From IMG/VR virus record IMGVR_UViG_3300046694_000640, positions 1 through 55,200 of that record: a stretch of DNA of 55,200 bases; one strand, 5' to 3'. A model generated the notes under the pieces. The model had not been told where the DNA came from, made no database searches, and saw only the letters and a program-made list of their open reading frames with translations. The position numbers and the translations under genes were made by a program. Origin of the DNA: a virus. The first letter of the stretch is position 1; the number at the start of each line of letters is the position of its first letter. Of the stretch, positions 9,303 to 18,346 are shown in pieces.

Positions 9303-12300
9303 CTATCCTAATCCTGATCCTCTTAGGGAAGTAGTGCTACCAGTGTTTTTAATAATTTCCTTTAGTGCCGGTATTAAGCCCTCAGTATTATCAGCTCCCC
9401 TGCGGGTGTTAGCTTCGATCTGGATAGTTACATTTAAGTGATCTCTTGCTGTCTGATATGATTGGGCAAAGCTGGCACTAAGTACCTTCACTTCGTCACG
9501 TACCTGTAGCACCCCTGTTTGTGTGCCGGCAAATACTCCGTAAAGTCGGGTAGCTGTATCTTCAGTTATTGAAGCTTCAATTTGGCCTTTAGCACTGGTG
9601 TTGGTGCTTGAGTTAGGATCTGGTAGATAATCCTTTATAGCCTCCAATCCTTGAGTATACAGATCACCCTTTTCTTTGATAGCTTTTTTCCATGTATCGA
9701 AGTCAAACCCGACTACACTATTCTCATGCTGCTTAGCATATTCTGTCAAGTCATTTGTAAAATCGTTAATGATTGGATCCAGTAACTTTAATTGAAGGCT
9801 ATTCTTAACAGCATTAGCAATCACCTGATTAAATACATCCTCAAACCTGCCGGCAGAATCTTCTCCACTTGCAAAAGCTTCTGAAAATGCATCAGATAAG
9901 CTTTTCGACAGATCCTTAAAGGTTGTCTGGATCAGGTTTTGGCTGATAGCTTTATTGATATCGTCAATCTTATTAGGAATATCAGCTATCTGATTATTAT
10001 AATCGTCTATTTTACCCTGATCTGCCTTTTTCTTTTGAGCCTCAGCATCACGCATTTGGCCTAACTTGATCTGTTGCTGCTGAAGGTTTTTGATTTGTGC
10101 ATGTTGGTCAGTGTAAATATCTTCACCAACGGCATTTTTAACCTGTTGGTCAAGTTGCTTATAGGCGGCCCCCAATTGATCCAATTCCTTTTTATAGCCA
10201 TCTATCTTTTTTTGTAGGTCAGCATCTTTATGGCTGAAAAGGCTAATGGCTGATGTAAGGAATTTTACAGATCCAGATATCATGTCTATCGGGTTGCCGG
10301 TCGCGTATCCCTTAGCAAATTGCCCGGCACCTGACACCATTCCTGATACACTTTTCAGAGTAGTTTGCAACTTTTCTCCGCCAACACCGAGACTGTCAAA
10401 AACCTCGCCTACGCCCTGTACAGCTTGAGCTGCAACTTCAGCACCATCGGCTATTTTATTGAAGAGATCTGCTCTGGCATCTTCTACTGCGATCTTCTTC
10501 CCAGTATCGTAAGATGCATTATCAAAGGCTTTCTTTGCATCTTTATAATTTTTGATTGCATTTGATAGTCCGTTAAAAATACCGTTCCTTGTGTATTGAT
10601 CAACCCGTGAATTTATTTCTCTGATTCTGTCGAAATAAAACTTAGCTTTTACAGTTCCATCTTTAAATTGCTTAGTATATTTATCCTTAGCTTGTTCAAG
10701 TTCTGATATCGCTTGCTCCCTCGTCAATCCATCAATCTGCTCCAACAAATCCGCATAGCCAGATAATTGATCAGCATTGCCTTCATTCTCGTTTTTGATT
10801 CGTTGATCCCGTTCCCTGGTTAAGTTGGCAATCTGTTCGGCAGATGCACTCGCGCCCAGGGCTTTCACCTTTGTTTGATAGTCTGTCTCTATATTTAACA
10901 AGGCCTGAGCATTGGTTAGTGCTGCCTGGTATGAATTAGCATATATTTCAGAGTCCTTCTTTTTATTGGCAATTATTTCAGCAGCTATTTCTTTATCTAC
11001 AACCTTTAATTGTTCCTGAACAGCCGCAGAATTAACATCAGATCCTCCTTTAGCTTTAGGATCACCATTTAACAATGCAGCTCGCTTCGATTTAAGACTT
11101 TCTAAATAGGTTTTATCTGTGTCGATCTGATCGGCATAATACTTATCAGCATTTTCTTTACCTACTTTTAATTTATAGGCCTCAAAATCATCGTAAAGCT
11201 TTTTTTGATCATCAAGGTTGATCTTTAGCTTTGCTGCAGATTGCTTATCATCCAAAGCTACAAGCTCGCGATCCTGCGCCCGTAACAACCCACTACCATC
11301 AACTTTTAACCCCTTCTTTTGATTCGCAGGGTCATTATTAAAGGCAATGGCAGCCTGAATCATTTTTTTATACTTGTCCTTAACAGATTCCACCTCCTGC
11401 TCATCGGCCGTAAGCTGTTTATCTGTTCCTTTTTTGGTCAGCTCAGATATTTTTGCCTGCAAGTCATTGCGAGACTTTAAAGCTGTTTTGTATTGATTTT
11501 CGGCAGTAATAGCTTCGGTATCTTTCCCACCTTCAGACAATTTTAACTCTTTTTTAAACCCTTTAAGTTGCTCCACATAGTCTTTATAGGCTTTACTGGC
11601 AACATCAAGCGGTTTTTTAAGTTCGGTTACACGCTTAATATCGGCTTTGATATCATCTACAGTTCTTGCCACTGGGGTATCAGTAGTAGTATCTTCACCA
11701 TCACCTACAATTGTTGCAGGGGTTTTGGCAGCAGCTTTAGGCTTGTTCTGCACCTCGTAATAGTCGATGATTGCTTTTTGAGCCTTGGTTAGCTCCCCAC
11801 CCAAGGTCCTTACTGCTTTTGCTGCCTGATAAGCCTGGTCATTTAAGGTGGTTATATTGTCTTTGGTGGCCTGAATCCTGTCTTTCTTTATATCTCCGCC
11901 AAACAAATCTTGTAACTTATCAATGGCATCACGGGGCCGGGTAACCTCTACGAGTTGTTCTTGCTTGGCAATTGGTAGCGCTGCCTGAGCTTGATCAAAT
12001 TGTTTATTTGCTTTTTTTAAAGCATCCCTGTTCTGTAATTCCAATAGATCTCGCTGAGCTTTAGTCAGCTGCTCAACTTTACCACGATTAATATCAATGG
12101 CGTTCCCATAGTTATCAAAAGCGGTAGTAACTCCCGGCAATAAATCCCCTATTTTAGCCGTTACTTTCCTTAATTCTTCCTGTTCATCGCTGTTAAGCTT
12201 TGATTTCCCCTTTAACTCATCATACCTTTTAACAATTGGATCAAGTGATGACTCCAATTCATCTAAACTGTGTTTATTATTAAGATACGCATCTGAAAGC

Positions 12301-14348
12301 CGTTCAGCCTCGGTTTTATTATCGGTTAATCCGTTTAACAACTCTGCTAACCTTCTGGAAAATGAAGAGTTTGTAAAAGCATTAACAACGCTATTGGTCA
12401 GTTTGTCAAACGCGGCAGCCAGTGAGTTATTAGCCAATTCAAAGTTATGGGCTACACTGGTACCGTCCTCATATCCCTTGTTGGCGATCTTTGTTTTTTC
12501 AAATAATTGATCCTGAGCCTCGGCCAGTGATATAACAGTACTTTTAACCCGGCCGGCAGTCAGGTGCAATGTTTGTAACCTATCAGCAGTTTCAGTCTGA
12601 GTTGGATTGCCGGCCTTTAAGCCCTTGAAAAATGATTCCAGCGCTGCGTTGGTATCTGTATTGATGAGATTGGTAAATTTCTCAAGCGTTAACGTGCTAT
12701 CTGCCAATTGGGCAATAGCAAAGTATTTATCCCGCTTTGTAGACAGGTCGGATATTAATCTGGTAACACCTGTGGCGGCGGTTGATGCCTGCACACCAGC
12801 CTTTGATAACACAGCTCCGTAAGCAAGTATGGTAGGTAGTGATATCTGGGCAATCTGAGCAATACTGGCAGTCTTTAAAGAAAACTCTTGCAGGTACTGA
12901 ACTGTAGCCCCGCCATTATGAGATACCTCCAATATGGAGCTGCCCACTTTACGTAGGGCCTCTTGCATTGTCAACCCTTCGCGTTGAGTTATCTTATATA
13001 CTGATATAATTTTACCCAAGGAAGTAACAACAGCGTCAGCGCCACCTGGGAACTCTTTTTTAAGAACTACAGCAAGCTCATCCACTTCCTGAACGAAACC
13101 AACCAGATCTTCCTTAGCAACTCCTAACCGGCCACCAATAAAACCTATATCCAATAATCCTTCGAGGGTTGTCCGGGTGTTTATTTTTTTAAGTTGCTCA
13201 CCTAAACGGTCCACTTCGTCGGCAGATAATTTGGCTGTTCTTTGAACATCAACAAAGTTATCTGATATTTCAACGTTATGATTAAAAGCAGCTTTAGCAG
13301 CAGTCCATGCCGCAGTAAACAATGCTATAGGGCCGATAGCGCTTAGTATGTTTGATTTTATAGATCCGAAAAAAGCAGCGATACCGTCAGCATAATTACC
13401 TACATTTCGTCCGTACCTTCCTGTTTCAAACTCAAGAACCTTAACCTGATCACTAACACCTTTAATGGTATCTTTTAGCCTAACGCCCCATGAAGTGTCG
13501 CGCTCCGCCTTTGATAGCCTGTCGTATTCCGTGGTCAATCTGATCAATGCTGCCCGGCGCTGTTCCAAAGATCCTTTGGCATTAAGCATTTCCCTGGCAT
13601 TATTTTTAAGCTCGGCAGTAGATTGCTGCTGCCTGTACTTTTCTTCAGCAAGAGCCTGCGCCAACTGCTGCTTAGTTAAAGTAACTGCTTTGGTAGCAGT
13701 AGCCTGAGAGTTTGATGCAGCTACATACGATTGCTCGACAAGGGCGAGATTGTTGGTAGTCGCAGCAGCTTTTGCACTTTCAGAAGTTAATCTTGCTCTC
13801 GCTACAGTTTCGGCATTGATTGCCGAAGTCATTCTAGTTGTACTCTCCTGAAACTTAGCGTTTGAATCTAAATCAAATGTTGTAAAATCAGTTGTACGCT
13901 TAGTAGGATTTGCAGCTGCCTGTTGAGCAGCCAGCCTATTAGCTGCTATCTGAGTATTGAGCTGCTCGCGAGCCAACCGCTCATCCCGGATCGCCTGAAT
14001 TTTATCTAACGAGGCTTGTTTATCTGCTCGGTCAGCTTCCTGCTTTGTTTTAGCCAGATCGATTACCTGCTGCTTTAATTCTAACTGTTTAGCCTGGTAT
14101 TCAGTTAATGGCTTCACGGCGGCAGCGTCGGCAGCTGTTGATGCCGCCTGAGCAACTGCTTTGGCTTTTATTGCTTCTGTAGCTCCTTGCACAGCAGCTT
14201 TCTCCAAATCCGCCGACTTTGCAATCCCGGTAGCCGAAACCGACAGATCACTGAGGATTTTTTTTAATCGTTCAGCATTTCTTTCGGCTTGACTGATATC
14301 GAGCTTTGCGGTATAATTTAATTGACCGGAATTTCCAGTATTGCTCAT
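9303..14348 (-). CDS. Tail tape measure protein
   Basis: The longest gene in the window (1681 residues). Tape measure proteins set tail length and are threaded into the tube. Residues about 1-300 are Ala/Gln/Lys-rich and strongly coiled-coil-like. Residues about 355-590 match the TP901/PhageMin_Tail core pattern (NVEISDNFVDVQRTAKLSAD, then TTLEGLLDIGFIGGRLGVA and SLPTILAYGAVLSKAGV). Hydrophobic stretches near 330-350 are typical. More coiled coil and Gly/Ala-rich segments fill 700-1500. It overlaps the preceding gene by one base (TAATG). If tail length scales with the protein, a long flexible siphovirus tail is expected. Confidence 0.95.
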   Translation of the reverse strand: MSNTGNSGQLNYTAKLDISQAERNAERLKKILSDLSVSATGIAKSADLEKAAVQGATEAIKAKAVAQAASTAADAAAVKPLTEYQAKQLELKQQVIDLAKTKQEADRADKQASLDKIQAIRDERLAREQLNTQIAANRLAAQQAAANPTKRTTDFTTFDLDSNAKFQESTTRMTSAINAETVARARLTSESAKAAATTNNLALVEQSYVAASNSQATATKAVTLTKQQLAQALAEEKYRQQQSTAELKNNAREMLNAKGSLEQRRAALIRLTTEYDRLSKAERDTSWGVRLKDTIKGVSDQVKVLEFETGRYGRNVGNYADGIAAFFGSIKSNILSAIGPIALFTAAWTAAKAAFNHNVEISDNFVDVQRTAKLSADEVDRLGEQLKKINTRTTLEGLLDIGFIGGRLGVAKEDLVGFVQEVDELAVVLKKEFPGGADAVVTSLGKIISVYKITQREGLTMQEALRKVGSSILEVSHNGGATVQYLQEFSLKTASIAQIAQISLPTILAYGAVLSKAGVQASTAATGVTRLISDLSTKRDKYFAIAQLADSTLTLEKFTNLINTDTNAALESFFKGLKAGNPTQTETADRLQTLHLTAGRVKSTVISLAEAQDQLFEKTKIANKGYEDGTSVAHNFELANNSLAAAFDKLTNSVVNAFTNSSFSRRLAELLNGLTDNKTEAERLSDAYLNNKHSLDELESSLDPIVKRYDELKGKSKLNSDEQEELRKVTAKIGDLLPGVTTAFDNYGNAIDINRGKVEQLTKAQRDLLELQNRDALKKANKQFDQAQAALPIAKQEQLVEVTRPRDAIDKLQDLFGGDIKKDRIQATKDNITTLNDQAYQAAKAVRTLGGELTKAQKAIIDYYEVQNKPKAAAKTPATIVGDGEDTTTDTPVARTVDDIKADIKRVTELKKPLDVASKAYKDYVEQLKGFKKELKLSEGGKDTEAITAENQYKTALKSRNDLQAKISELTKKGTDKQLTADEQEVESVKDKYKKMIQAAIAFNNDPANQKKGLKVDGSGLLRAQDRELVALDDKQSAAKLKINLDDQKKLYDDFEAYKLKVGKENADKYYADQIDTDKTYLESLKSKRAALLNGDPKAKGGSDVNSAAVQEQLKVVDKEIAAEIIANKKKDSEIYANSYQAALTNAQALLNIETDYQTKVKALGASASAEQIANLTRERDQRIKNENEGNADQLSGYADLLEQIDGLTREQAISELEQAKDKYTKQFKDGTVKAKFYFDRIREINSRVDQYTRNGIFNGLSNAIKNYKDAKKAFDNASYDTGKKIAVEDARADLFNKIADGAEVAAQAVQGVGEVFDSLGVGGEKLQTTLKSVSGMVSGAGQFAKGYATGNPIDMISGSVKFLTSAISLFSHKDADLQKKIDGYKKELDQLGAAYKQLDQQVKNAVGEDIYTDQHAQIKNLQQQQIKLGQMRDAEAQKKKADQGKIDDYNNQIADIPNKIDDINKAISQNLIQTTFKDLSKSLSDAFSEAFASGEDSAGRFEDVFNQVIANAVKNSLQLKLLDPIINDFTNDLTEYAKQHENSVVGFDFDTWKKAIKEKGDLYTQGLEAIKDYLPDPNSSTNTSAKGQIEASITEDTATRLYGVFAGTQTGVLQVRDEVKVLSASFAQSYQTARDHLNVTIQIEANTRRGADNTEGLIPALKEIIKNTGSTTSLRGSGLG

Positions 14349-14863
14349 TAGTAAGAATTTTTGTTTTTGTGAACGACCTTGATGATGGCATTATCCTTTG
14401 CGTTGTGGGTTACCTGAGCATACCGGTAAACATTCACCATTACTTTGCTATTACCACTCGCTTTGATATCCAGTACGGCATTCTCAAAGCAGTCTATAAC
14501 CACAAAGGCATCATCGAAAACATTGATAGTAGCTTTAGAAGAATGTTTAACAAATAATTGGCTCACAGCATATCCCTGCACGGTCAAATGGGCGGTACTG
14601 GCGCCCAGCAAAACAATAAAGTCTCCATTAGGGGCGGTAATTTCCTTGTCGATATAGATACCATGATGTGCCAGGCGATCCCTGCCAAGCCTCATCAGAT
14701 CTTTGTTGGTAGGGAAGTTTTTTTCTAAGCAGAAGTCAATTCCTTTTTTATACAACTGCAATAGCTCATCAACGCTGTCAGTAGTGCCGACCAGACCGGC
14801 CCACTCATCACATATCCCGGCTACTTTTGCCTTTTTAAGTATGTATTGTCCTAATTTGTCCAT
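14348..14863 (-). CDS. Conserved tail-module protein with beta-solenoid-like repeats
   Basis: A 171-residue protein between the tail chaperone and the tape measure. The N-terminal third is helical (MDKLGQYILKKAKVAGICDEW). The C-terminal two thirds show a short repetitive beta pattern (ATINVFDDAFVVIDCFENAV, KVMVNVYRYAQVTHNAKDNA) as in a small right-handed solenoid. Similar sequences are, as I recall, common in Bacteroidota phage tail modules without known function. It starts one base after the frameshifted chaperone stop and overlaps the tape measure start by one base, so tight translational coupling is likely. A helper role for tape measure folding is inference. Confidence 0.7.
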   Translation of the reverse strand: MDKLGQYILKKAKVAGICDEWAGLVGTTDSVDELLQLYKKGIDFCLEKNFPTNKDLMRLGRDRLAHHGIYIDKEITAPNGDFIVLLGASTAHLTVQGYAVSQLFVKHSSKATINVFDDAFVVIDCFENAVLDIKASGNSKVMVNVYRYAQVTHNAKDNAIIKVVHKNKNSY

Positions 14864-14864
14864 T

Positions 14865-15583
14865 TTAACACCATTGTTCTATGTTCATTTCCTTCAGTTT
14901 GGGCTTCTCGTCTTTATCGTCAGTATCGTATTTTGGTATAGAAGCCACGTATAGGGTGTAGTTTGCCCAGGTCATTGTATTGATGAAATCAGGAGGCCAT
15001 CTGAAATACTTCATTGCGCTCCCTATTGTACTGTGTGGGAGGCTATCTACTCGCTCCCGTCCGTTGGACTTGTCTTTGGTTTTAGGATCTTTGCCACCCC
15101 GTTCATTAAGACAATAGAAGTCAAAAAAGACTGCATGTTAGCCGCTTGCAGTGAAGCGCTCAGAATCTGTACTACATCGATGTTATCCAGATTACGCTCG
15201 AAAAATTGGATCAATTCCGGATCAGGTTCCCGATAGTCGTTTTGAACTGCAGATGCTATGATGTAAATCATTTTTGGCAGATGTTCTGGTACCAAGGCCA
15301 GCATATCAGTCGAGTTTTCGAATAACTCTGAAGGAAGCGTAATAGCTACCCCGGCAATACGATACTGATTAACGGCTACACATGGCCATATCTCAAATGT
15401 TCGTTCAATTTCTGGCAGCGGCCCGGCTTCTGGCTTTCTACCCCTGATACGATCCCATAAAGTAGGCACGTAAACGTTCATAGGCTCAACACGCTTCACC
15501 TGAACTGTGAACTTATACAGCAATTTGCCGGTAAGCGTATCTACGGCGCCGGAAATGATATTATTTTCTTCTAATTCGGTCAT
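14865..15583 (-). CDS. Tail assembly chaperone, -1 frameshift (gpGT-like) product
   Basis: Predicted 239-residue fusion: 154 codons of the gene starting at 15583, then a -1 shift at the T_TTT_TTG heptamer (15122-15128) and 85 further residues in the -1 frame to the TAA at 14865-14867. The -1 frame is open throughout and clearly protein-like (HSTIGSAMKYFRWPPDFI, TMTWANYTLYVASIPKYD). This is the classical arrangement of lambda gpG/gpGT tail chaperones upstream of a tape measure gene: the short form coats the tape measure and the extended form recruits tube protein. Frame, slippery site and position all agree; shift efficiency is unknown. Confidence 0.8.
15047..15583 (-). CDS. Tail assembly chaperone, short (gpG-like) form
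   Basis: A 178-residue zero-frame product ending at the TAG at 15047-15049. It follows the tail tube gene and precedes the tape measure gene by two cistrons, the standard location of the tape measure chaperone. It is soluble and mixed alpha/beta, with a helical C-terminal half (DPELIQFFERNLDNIDVVQI). The slippery heptamer lies near codon 154, so the last 24 residues differ between the short and long forms. A strong hairpin-U terminator just upstream (15601-15635) probably reduces its expression relative to the tube protein. Confidence 0.85.
   Translation of the reverse strand: MTELEENNIISGAVDTLTGKLLYKFTVQVKRVEPMNVYVPTLWDRIRGRKPEAGPLPEIERTFEIWPCVAVNQYRIAGVAITLPSELFENSTDMLALVPEHLPKMIYIIASAVQNDYREPDPELIQFFERNLDNIDVVQILSASLQAANMQSFLTSIVLMNGVAKILKPKTSPTDGSE
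15122..15128 (-). promoter_or_regulatory. Programmed -1 frameshift slippery heptamer TTTTTTG
   Basis: Minus-strand zero-frame codons are TCT TTT TTG, giving the canonical X_XXY_YYZ heptamer T_TTT_TTG. After slippage the P-site tRNA re-pairs perfectly on TTT and the A-site tRNA mismatches only at the wobble position. The -1 frame is then open for 85 codons. A downstream stimulatory structure was not worked out. Confidence 0.75.
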
Positions 15584-15600
15584 AGAAATTATCAGTTATC

Positions 15601-15635
15601 AAAAAGGCCTCGCCTAATGACAAGCGAGGCCTTTT
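15601..15635 (-). terminator. Intrinsic terminator or attenuator between tube and chaperone genes
   Basis: A 12-bp perfect stem (AAAAGGCCTCGC with GCGAGGCCTTTT, 10-base loop), followed by a U-tract on the minus strand. It lies within an operon, so it probably works as a partial terminator, keeping the abundant tube protein above the low-copy chaperone and tape measure. Confidence 0.8.
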
Positions 15636-15657
15636 AATTCTATTAATCAGTGTTTAA

Positions 15658-16473
15658 TTAAGCTACTGTTGCTGTTACCTGAGTAGTAGCTGATGTTTCA
15701 ACGCCTGCACTGTCAACGACAGTCAGTTTAAACACGTACACACCAGTTACCAGGCCACCCACGGTATTTGATAGCGCAGTCGGCGCTGTCATAGTAGCGG
15801 TAGTTGGGCCCGAAACTTGTGTCCAGTACTGCTGGATAATTGTTTTACCAGCAGCAGGTGTTGCGGTACCTGTTAATGCTTTGGTAGCTACACTTGTAGT
15901 ACTGTTTGCGCCAGCTGATACTGTTGCAGGAGTACTGTTTATTGGTGACCCATCTTCATTTACCCACTGCTGTGTATAAATAGCTTCCTGACCTAAATAC
16001 AAATACGGCTTGATTGTGCCCGTGATGGCTAATGCCTCGTTGACACCTTTAGCTATATTGTTTGAATAACCAGTTAATGCGTCAATGTAGTAGTAAGTGA
16101 TAATAGACCTACGGCCATTTACAGGGCGGCTGGTTAATCTAATTGCCAGGTTAGCAACCTTCTCTTTAGCCAATACTACAATGGTGCTGGTGGCGGCATC
16201 CCAAACAGTGTTAAACAGTTTCTGCATGATGGTAGGACTTTGTTCTACCAAACCAATTGCAATTGTGCCAGGTGTTTCAGCTGGTGTATAAACTGTAAAC
16301 AATGGCGCATCCTTATCTTCAGGGGTAAATCCTGTTAACGTGCCGTTGTTTTTTGTTCTGGTGACTGAATCAGGCTGCAGGTTTTCTACCTGTGTCCAGT
16401 CAGTCACGTTGCCGTAGCGATCACCGGTTCCCCACTCGGCCTTGTCAACGCCTTTCATTACGAATGTTTCCAT
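15658..16473 (-). CDS. Major tail tube protein with C-terminal Ig-like domain
   Basis: A 271-residue protein just upstream of the tail chaperone, the usual site of the major tail protein. Residues about 1-175 form the probable tube domain, including TRPVNGRRSIITYYYIDALTG, where a beta-hairpin is plausible. Residues about 185-271 form a decoration-like PKD/Ig-like domain, recognised by QYWTQVSGPTTATMTAP and VTGVYVFKLTVVDSAG. Such C-terminal Ig-like domains project from the tail surface in several phages and may bind cell-surface glycans. No sheath gene is nearby, consistent with a non-contractile tail. Confidence 0.85.
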   Translation of the reverse strand: METFVMKGVDKAEWGTGDRYGNVTDWTQVENLQPDSVTRTKNNGTLTGFTPEDKDAPLFTVYTPAETPGTIAIGLVEQSPTIMQKLFNTVWDAATSTIVVLAKEKVANLAIRLTSRPVNGRRSIITYYYIDALTGYSNNIAKGVNEALAITGTIKPYLYLGQEAIYTQQWVNEDGSPINSTPATVSAGANSTTSVATKALTGTATPAAGKTIIQQYWTQVSGPTTATMTAPTALSNTVGGLVTGVYVFKLTVVDSAGVETSATTQVTATVA

Positions 16474-16508
16474 ATTGCTATTTTTGTTTTATGCCCGTGG
16501 GCGGTTGT

Positions 16509-16916
16509 TTAATAGTTGTTAAATTGTTTGTTATATGATTCATAGCTCAACTGCATACTTAAGAACCAATTGCCATCAGCATCTCTTAACAGTGTTCCAG
16601 GATCAGTAACTTCAGTTCTGAAGCTGAGCTTCCATTGCACATCTACCAGTGGTAAAATAGCTTTGGATATCATTGTAAGCTTTTCATAGTTCGGTCGGCC
16701 ATCAGTAAGGCAAGGCGCATAAACATTAATATTGGCTGTCCCTTTTTGGAACTGATTATTATTAATGCCCAGTGTATTAATGACAATGTCAACCTTATCT
16801 GCCCTATCAGTAGGCCGAACATCCGGATAAATCTTACCGTCCCCCAAAAGCGTGATGATAGCAGGCACATTGATCAGAGAGCGAACATCGATGCCCATAT
16901 CGAAATTATCTTTCAT
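16509..16916 (-). CDS. Tail terminator/completion-like protein
   Basis: A 135-residue soluble protein between the gp10-like neck protein and the tail tube, where lambda-type phages encode the tail terminator that caps the tube and binds the connector. The fold pattern (NVPAIITLLGDGKIYPDV, KVDIVINTLGINNNQFQKG, ANINVYAPCL, LSMQLSYESYN) alternates strands and helices in a way that fits that family. The start overlaps the previous gene's stop by 4 bases (ATGA), indicating coupling. The function is inferred from order; the sequence alone is not diagnostic. Confidence 0.65.
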   Translation of the reverse strand: MKDNFDMGIDVRSLINVPAIITLLGDGKIYPDVRPTDRADKVDIVINTLGINNNQFQKGTANINVYAPCLTDGRPNYEKLTMISKAILPLVDVQWKLSFRTEVTDPGTLLRDADGNWFLSMQLSYESYNKQFNNY

Positions 16917-17380
16917 TTGAGCAGCTTATTTAGTGCATCTCCAATATTATCGCCTACCACATGGGTGATTACGTCTTTACTTCCACTGCCGCCAGGCATG
17001 CCCTGCCGCTCAACAAGGAGCGCGTATTCCATACCAGCGACGATGACCAGCTGAACACCCTGATACTCGTTAATCAATGTTGCGACGTATCTGGCATAAT
17101 CTTCACCTGTAGCAGAACCTTCCGCACCAGTTTCAAGGACCGGGAAATATGTTTCAATTACTTCGCCGTTATACATCAGCAGGTACCCGATTGAAGAGCG
17201 CAAATTCCAGGTAATGTTTCCCCAGCCGCCAATAGCTTTTGTTTGTGCGCGGGCCCTATCAACCAGATCGCGTCCAGTTACTCTGAATGGCTCAATGAGC
17301 GATTTAAACCAAGCGTCTGTTTCCTGCTTAATAAAGCTTGAAACATCATTAGGTGTAAAATTGGCTGTGATATTAAACAT
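16913..17380 (-). CDS. HK97 gp10-like neck protein
   Basis: A 155-residue protein with the pattern of the HK97 gp10-like family: a helical N-terminus (SFIKQETDAWFKSLIEPF), a segment DLVDRARAQTKAIGGWGNIT, and a C-terminal EYALLVERQGMPGGSG stretch resembling the YA..VE.G..... signature of that family. These proteins join the head-tail connector to the tail. It overlaps the upstream head-closure gene by 8 bases and the downstream terminator-like gene by 4, so the connector genes form one tightly coupled block. Confidence 0.72.
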   Translation of the reverse strand: MFNITANFTPNDVSSFIKQETDAWFKSLIEPFRVTGRDLVDRARAQTKAIGGWGNITWNLRSSIGYLLMYNGEVIETYFPVLETGAEGSATGEDYARYVATLINEYQGVQLVIVAGMEYALLVERQGMPGGSGSKDVITHVVGDNIGDALNKLLK

Positions 17381-17681
17381 CTATCCTATAACTTAATTGG
17401 CCTCTGTAAATGTCCTGAACCTTGCCCTTGAATTGCCCAACAACCTCGATCATTTGCCCTACCTCTGGCAAATCAACACCGGCATCAAGACGTATCTTAC
17501 CGATCTGGTTTATTTGATTGCTGTCCTCGTTCCTGAATACCTTGGTACCACCTAAGTGAAACCGGCAAGGCACTGATTTTTGCTCACCTGGTGCAGCAGG
17601 AATCGGATATCCTGTTTCAGGATCTTCGCCCGCAGGTGTTCCAGCTGTTACCCAGTTCATGATATGTGGCCTTGTTACCAA
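17373..17681 (-). CDS. Head-closure / head-tail joining protein
   Basis: A 102-residue beta-rich protein (QKSVPCRFHLGG, VEVVG-type strand QMIEVVGQFKGKVQDIYRG) at the position of the head-closure protein that plugs the connector in siphophages. The compact all-beta pattern suits the gp16/FII-like fold. It overlaps both neighbours (7 bases upstream, 8 downstream). Assignment comes mostly from gene order between the adaptor and the gp10-like protein. Confidence 0.65.
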   Translation of the reverse strand: MVTRPHIMNWVTAGTPAGEDPETGYPIPAAPGEQKSVPCRFHLGGTKVFRNEDSNQINQIGKIRLDAGVDLPEVGQMIEVVGQFKGKVQDIYRGQLSYRIDV

Positions 17682-17992
17682 AATGCTATTTTTTTAACTG
17701 AGGGCTTAGCTGGTGCGAATGCATCAGGTATCCCCCATTGGTTGCAGATTGCCGAATAAACCTTCAATAGTATATCCCTTGAAGGCAGCACAATAGCCAC
17801 ATCATCCTCAGTGAGGTTAGCACTGGTGATAAGGGTAAAAAGAAGCCCTGTCATAGCTACTGCAACCTGCTTTGCATAACTCTTGGCATAAGTAGCTGAT
17901 CCGTCCAAATCGCCATCAATCAATGCCTTCTCAATCGCGGTATCCGGCAAAGGGAAGTTTACAGTGCTGGTCAGGGCTTCTTTTATGGTCAT
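17675..17992 (-). CDS. Head-tail connector adaptor-like protein
   Basis: A 105-residue, mostly helical protein (TIKEALTSTVNFPLPDTAIE, YAKQVAVAMTGLLFTLI, VLPSRDILLKVYSAICNQWG) following the major capsid region, consistent with the helical adaptor ring that binds the portal (gp15/gp6-like). I associate it loosely with DUF6706-type proteins of Bacteroidota phages, but that name is from memory. The start lies 12 bases after the upstream stop; the end overlaps the head-closure gene by 7 bases. Confidence 0.62.
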   Translation of the reverse strand: MTIKEALTSTVNFPLPDTAIEKALIDGDLDGSATYAKSYAKQVAVAMTGLLFTLITSANLTEDDVAIVLPSRDILLKVYSAICNQWGIPDAFAPAKPSVKKIAFW

Positions 17993-18004
17993 GTTGATAT
18001 ACGG

Positions 18005-18346
18005 CTAAACAGTTTCGATTAAGCCTCGCTCAACCAGGTCGGCCTTACGATCTTCGTCGAAATGTGAAACATCTTCGCCTACTTTGTAAAGCTTAGCGAA
18101 ATCGTTTTTATCCCTGAACTCAGACTTAACGATATGACCTTTTACTTTTTTGGCTTTAGGTTCTTTCGGCTGGTCATCGCCGGGATCAGCGGTGATGGCT
18201 GCAAAGATCTCGTCGATACCTTCAGGCTCAAAAGCCTTTTCATCACCAGCTATCGCTGCTCTGATTTCCTCTTCTGATTTACCTTCGGTAAACAGGGGGC
18301 CGTATTTCTTAACGGCCGCCCCTAATGTTGCGTGATGTAATCCCAT
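18005..18346 (-). CDS. Small acidic/basic linker protein after the capsid gene
   Basis: A 113-residue protein with a helical N-terminus (GAAVKKYGPLFTEGKSEEEI), a charged middle (DPGDDQPKEPKAKKVKGH) and a C-terminal domain (KSEFRDKNDFAKLYKVGEDV, SHFDEDRKADLVERGLIE). The last part resembles short phage motifs often found next to head genes. The start shares a base with the capsid stop. It has no membrane segment. It may be a head-completion or capsid accessory protein, but I do not recognise a defined family. Confidence 0.6.
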   Translation of the reverse strand: MGLHHATLGAAVKKYGPLFTEGKSEEEIRAAIAGDEKAFEPEGIDEIFAAITADPGDDQPKEPKAKKVKGHIVKSEFRDKNDFAKLYKVGEDVSHFDEDRKADLVERGLIETV

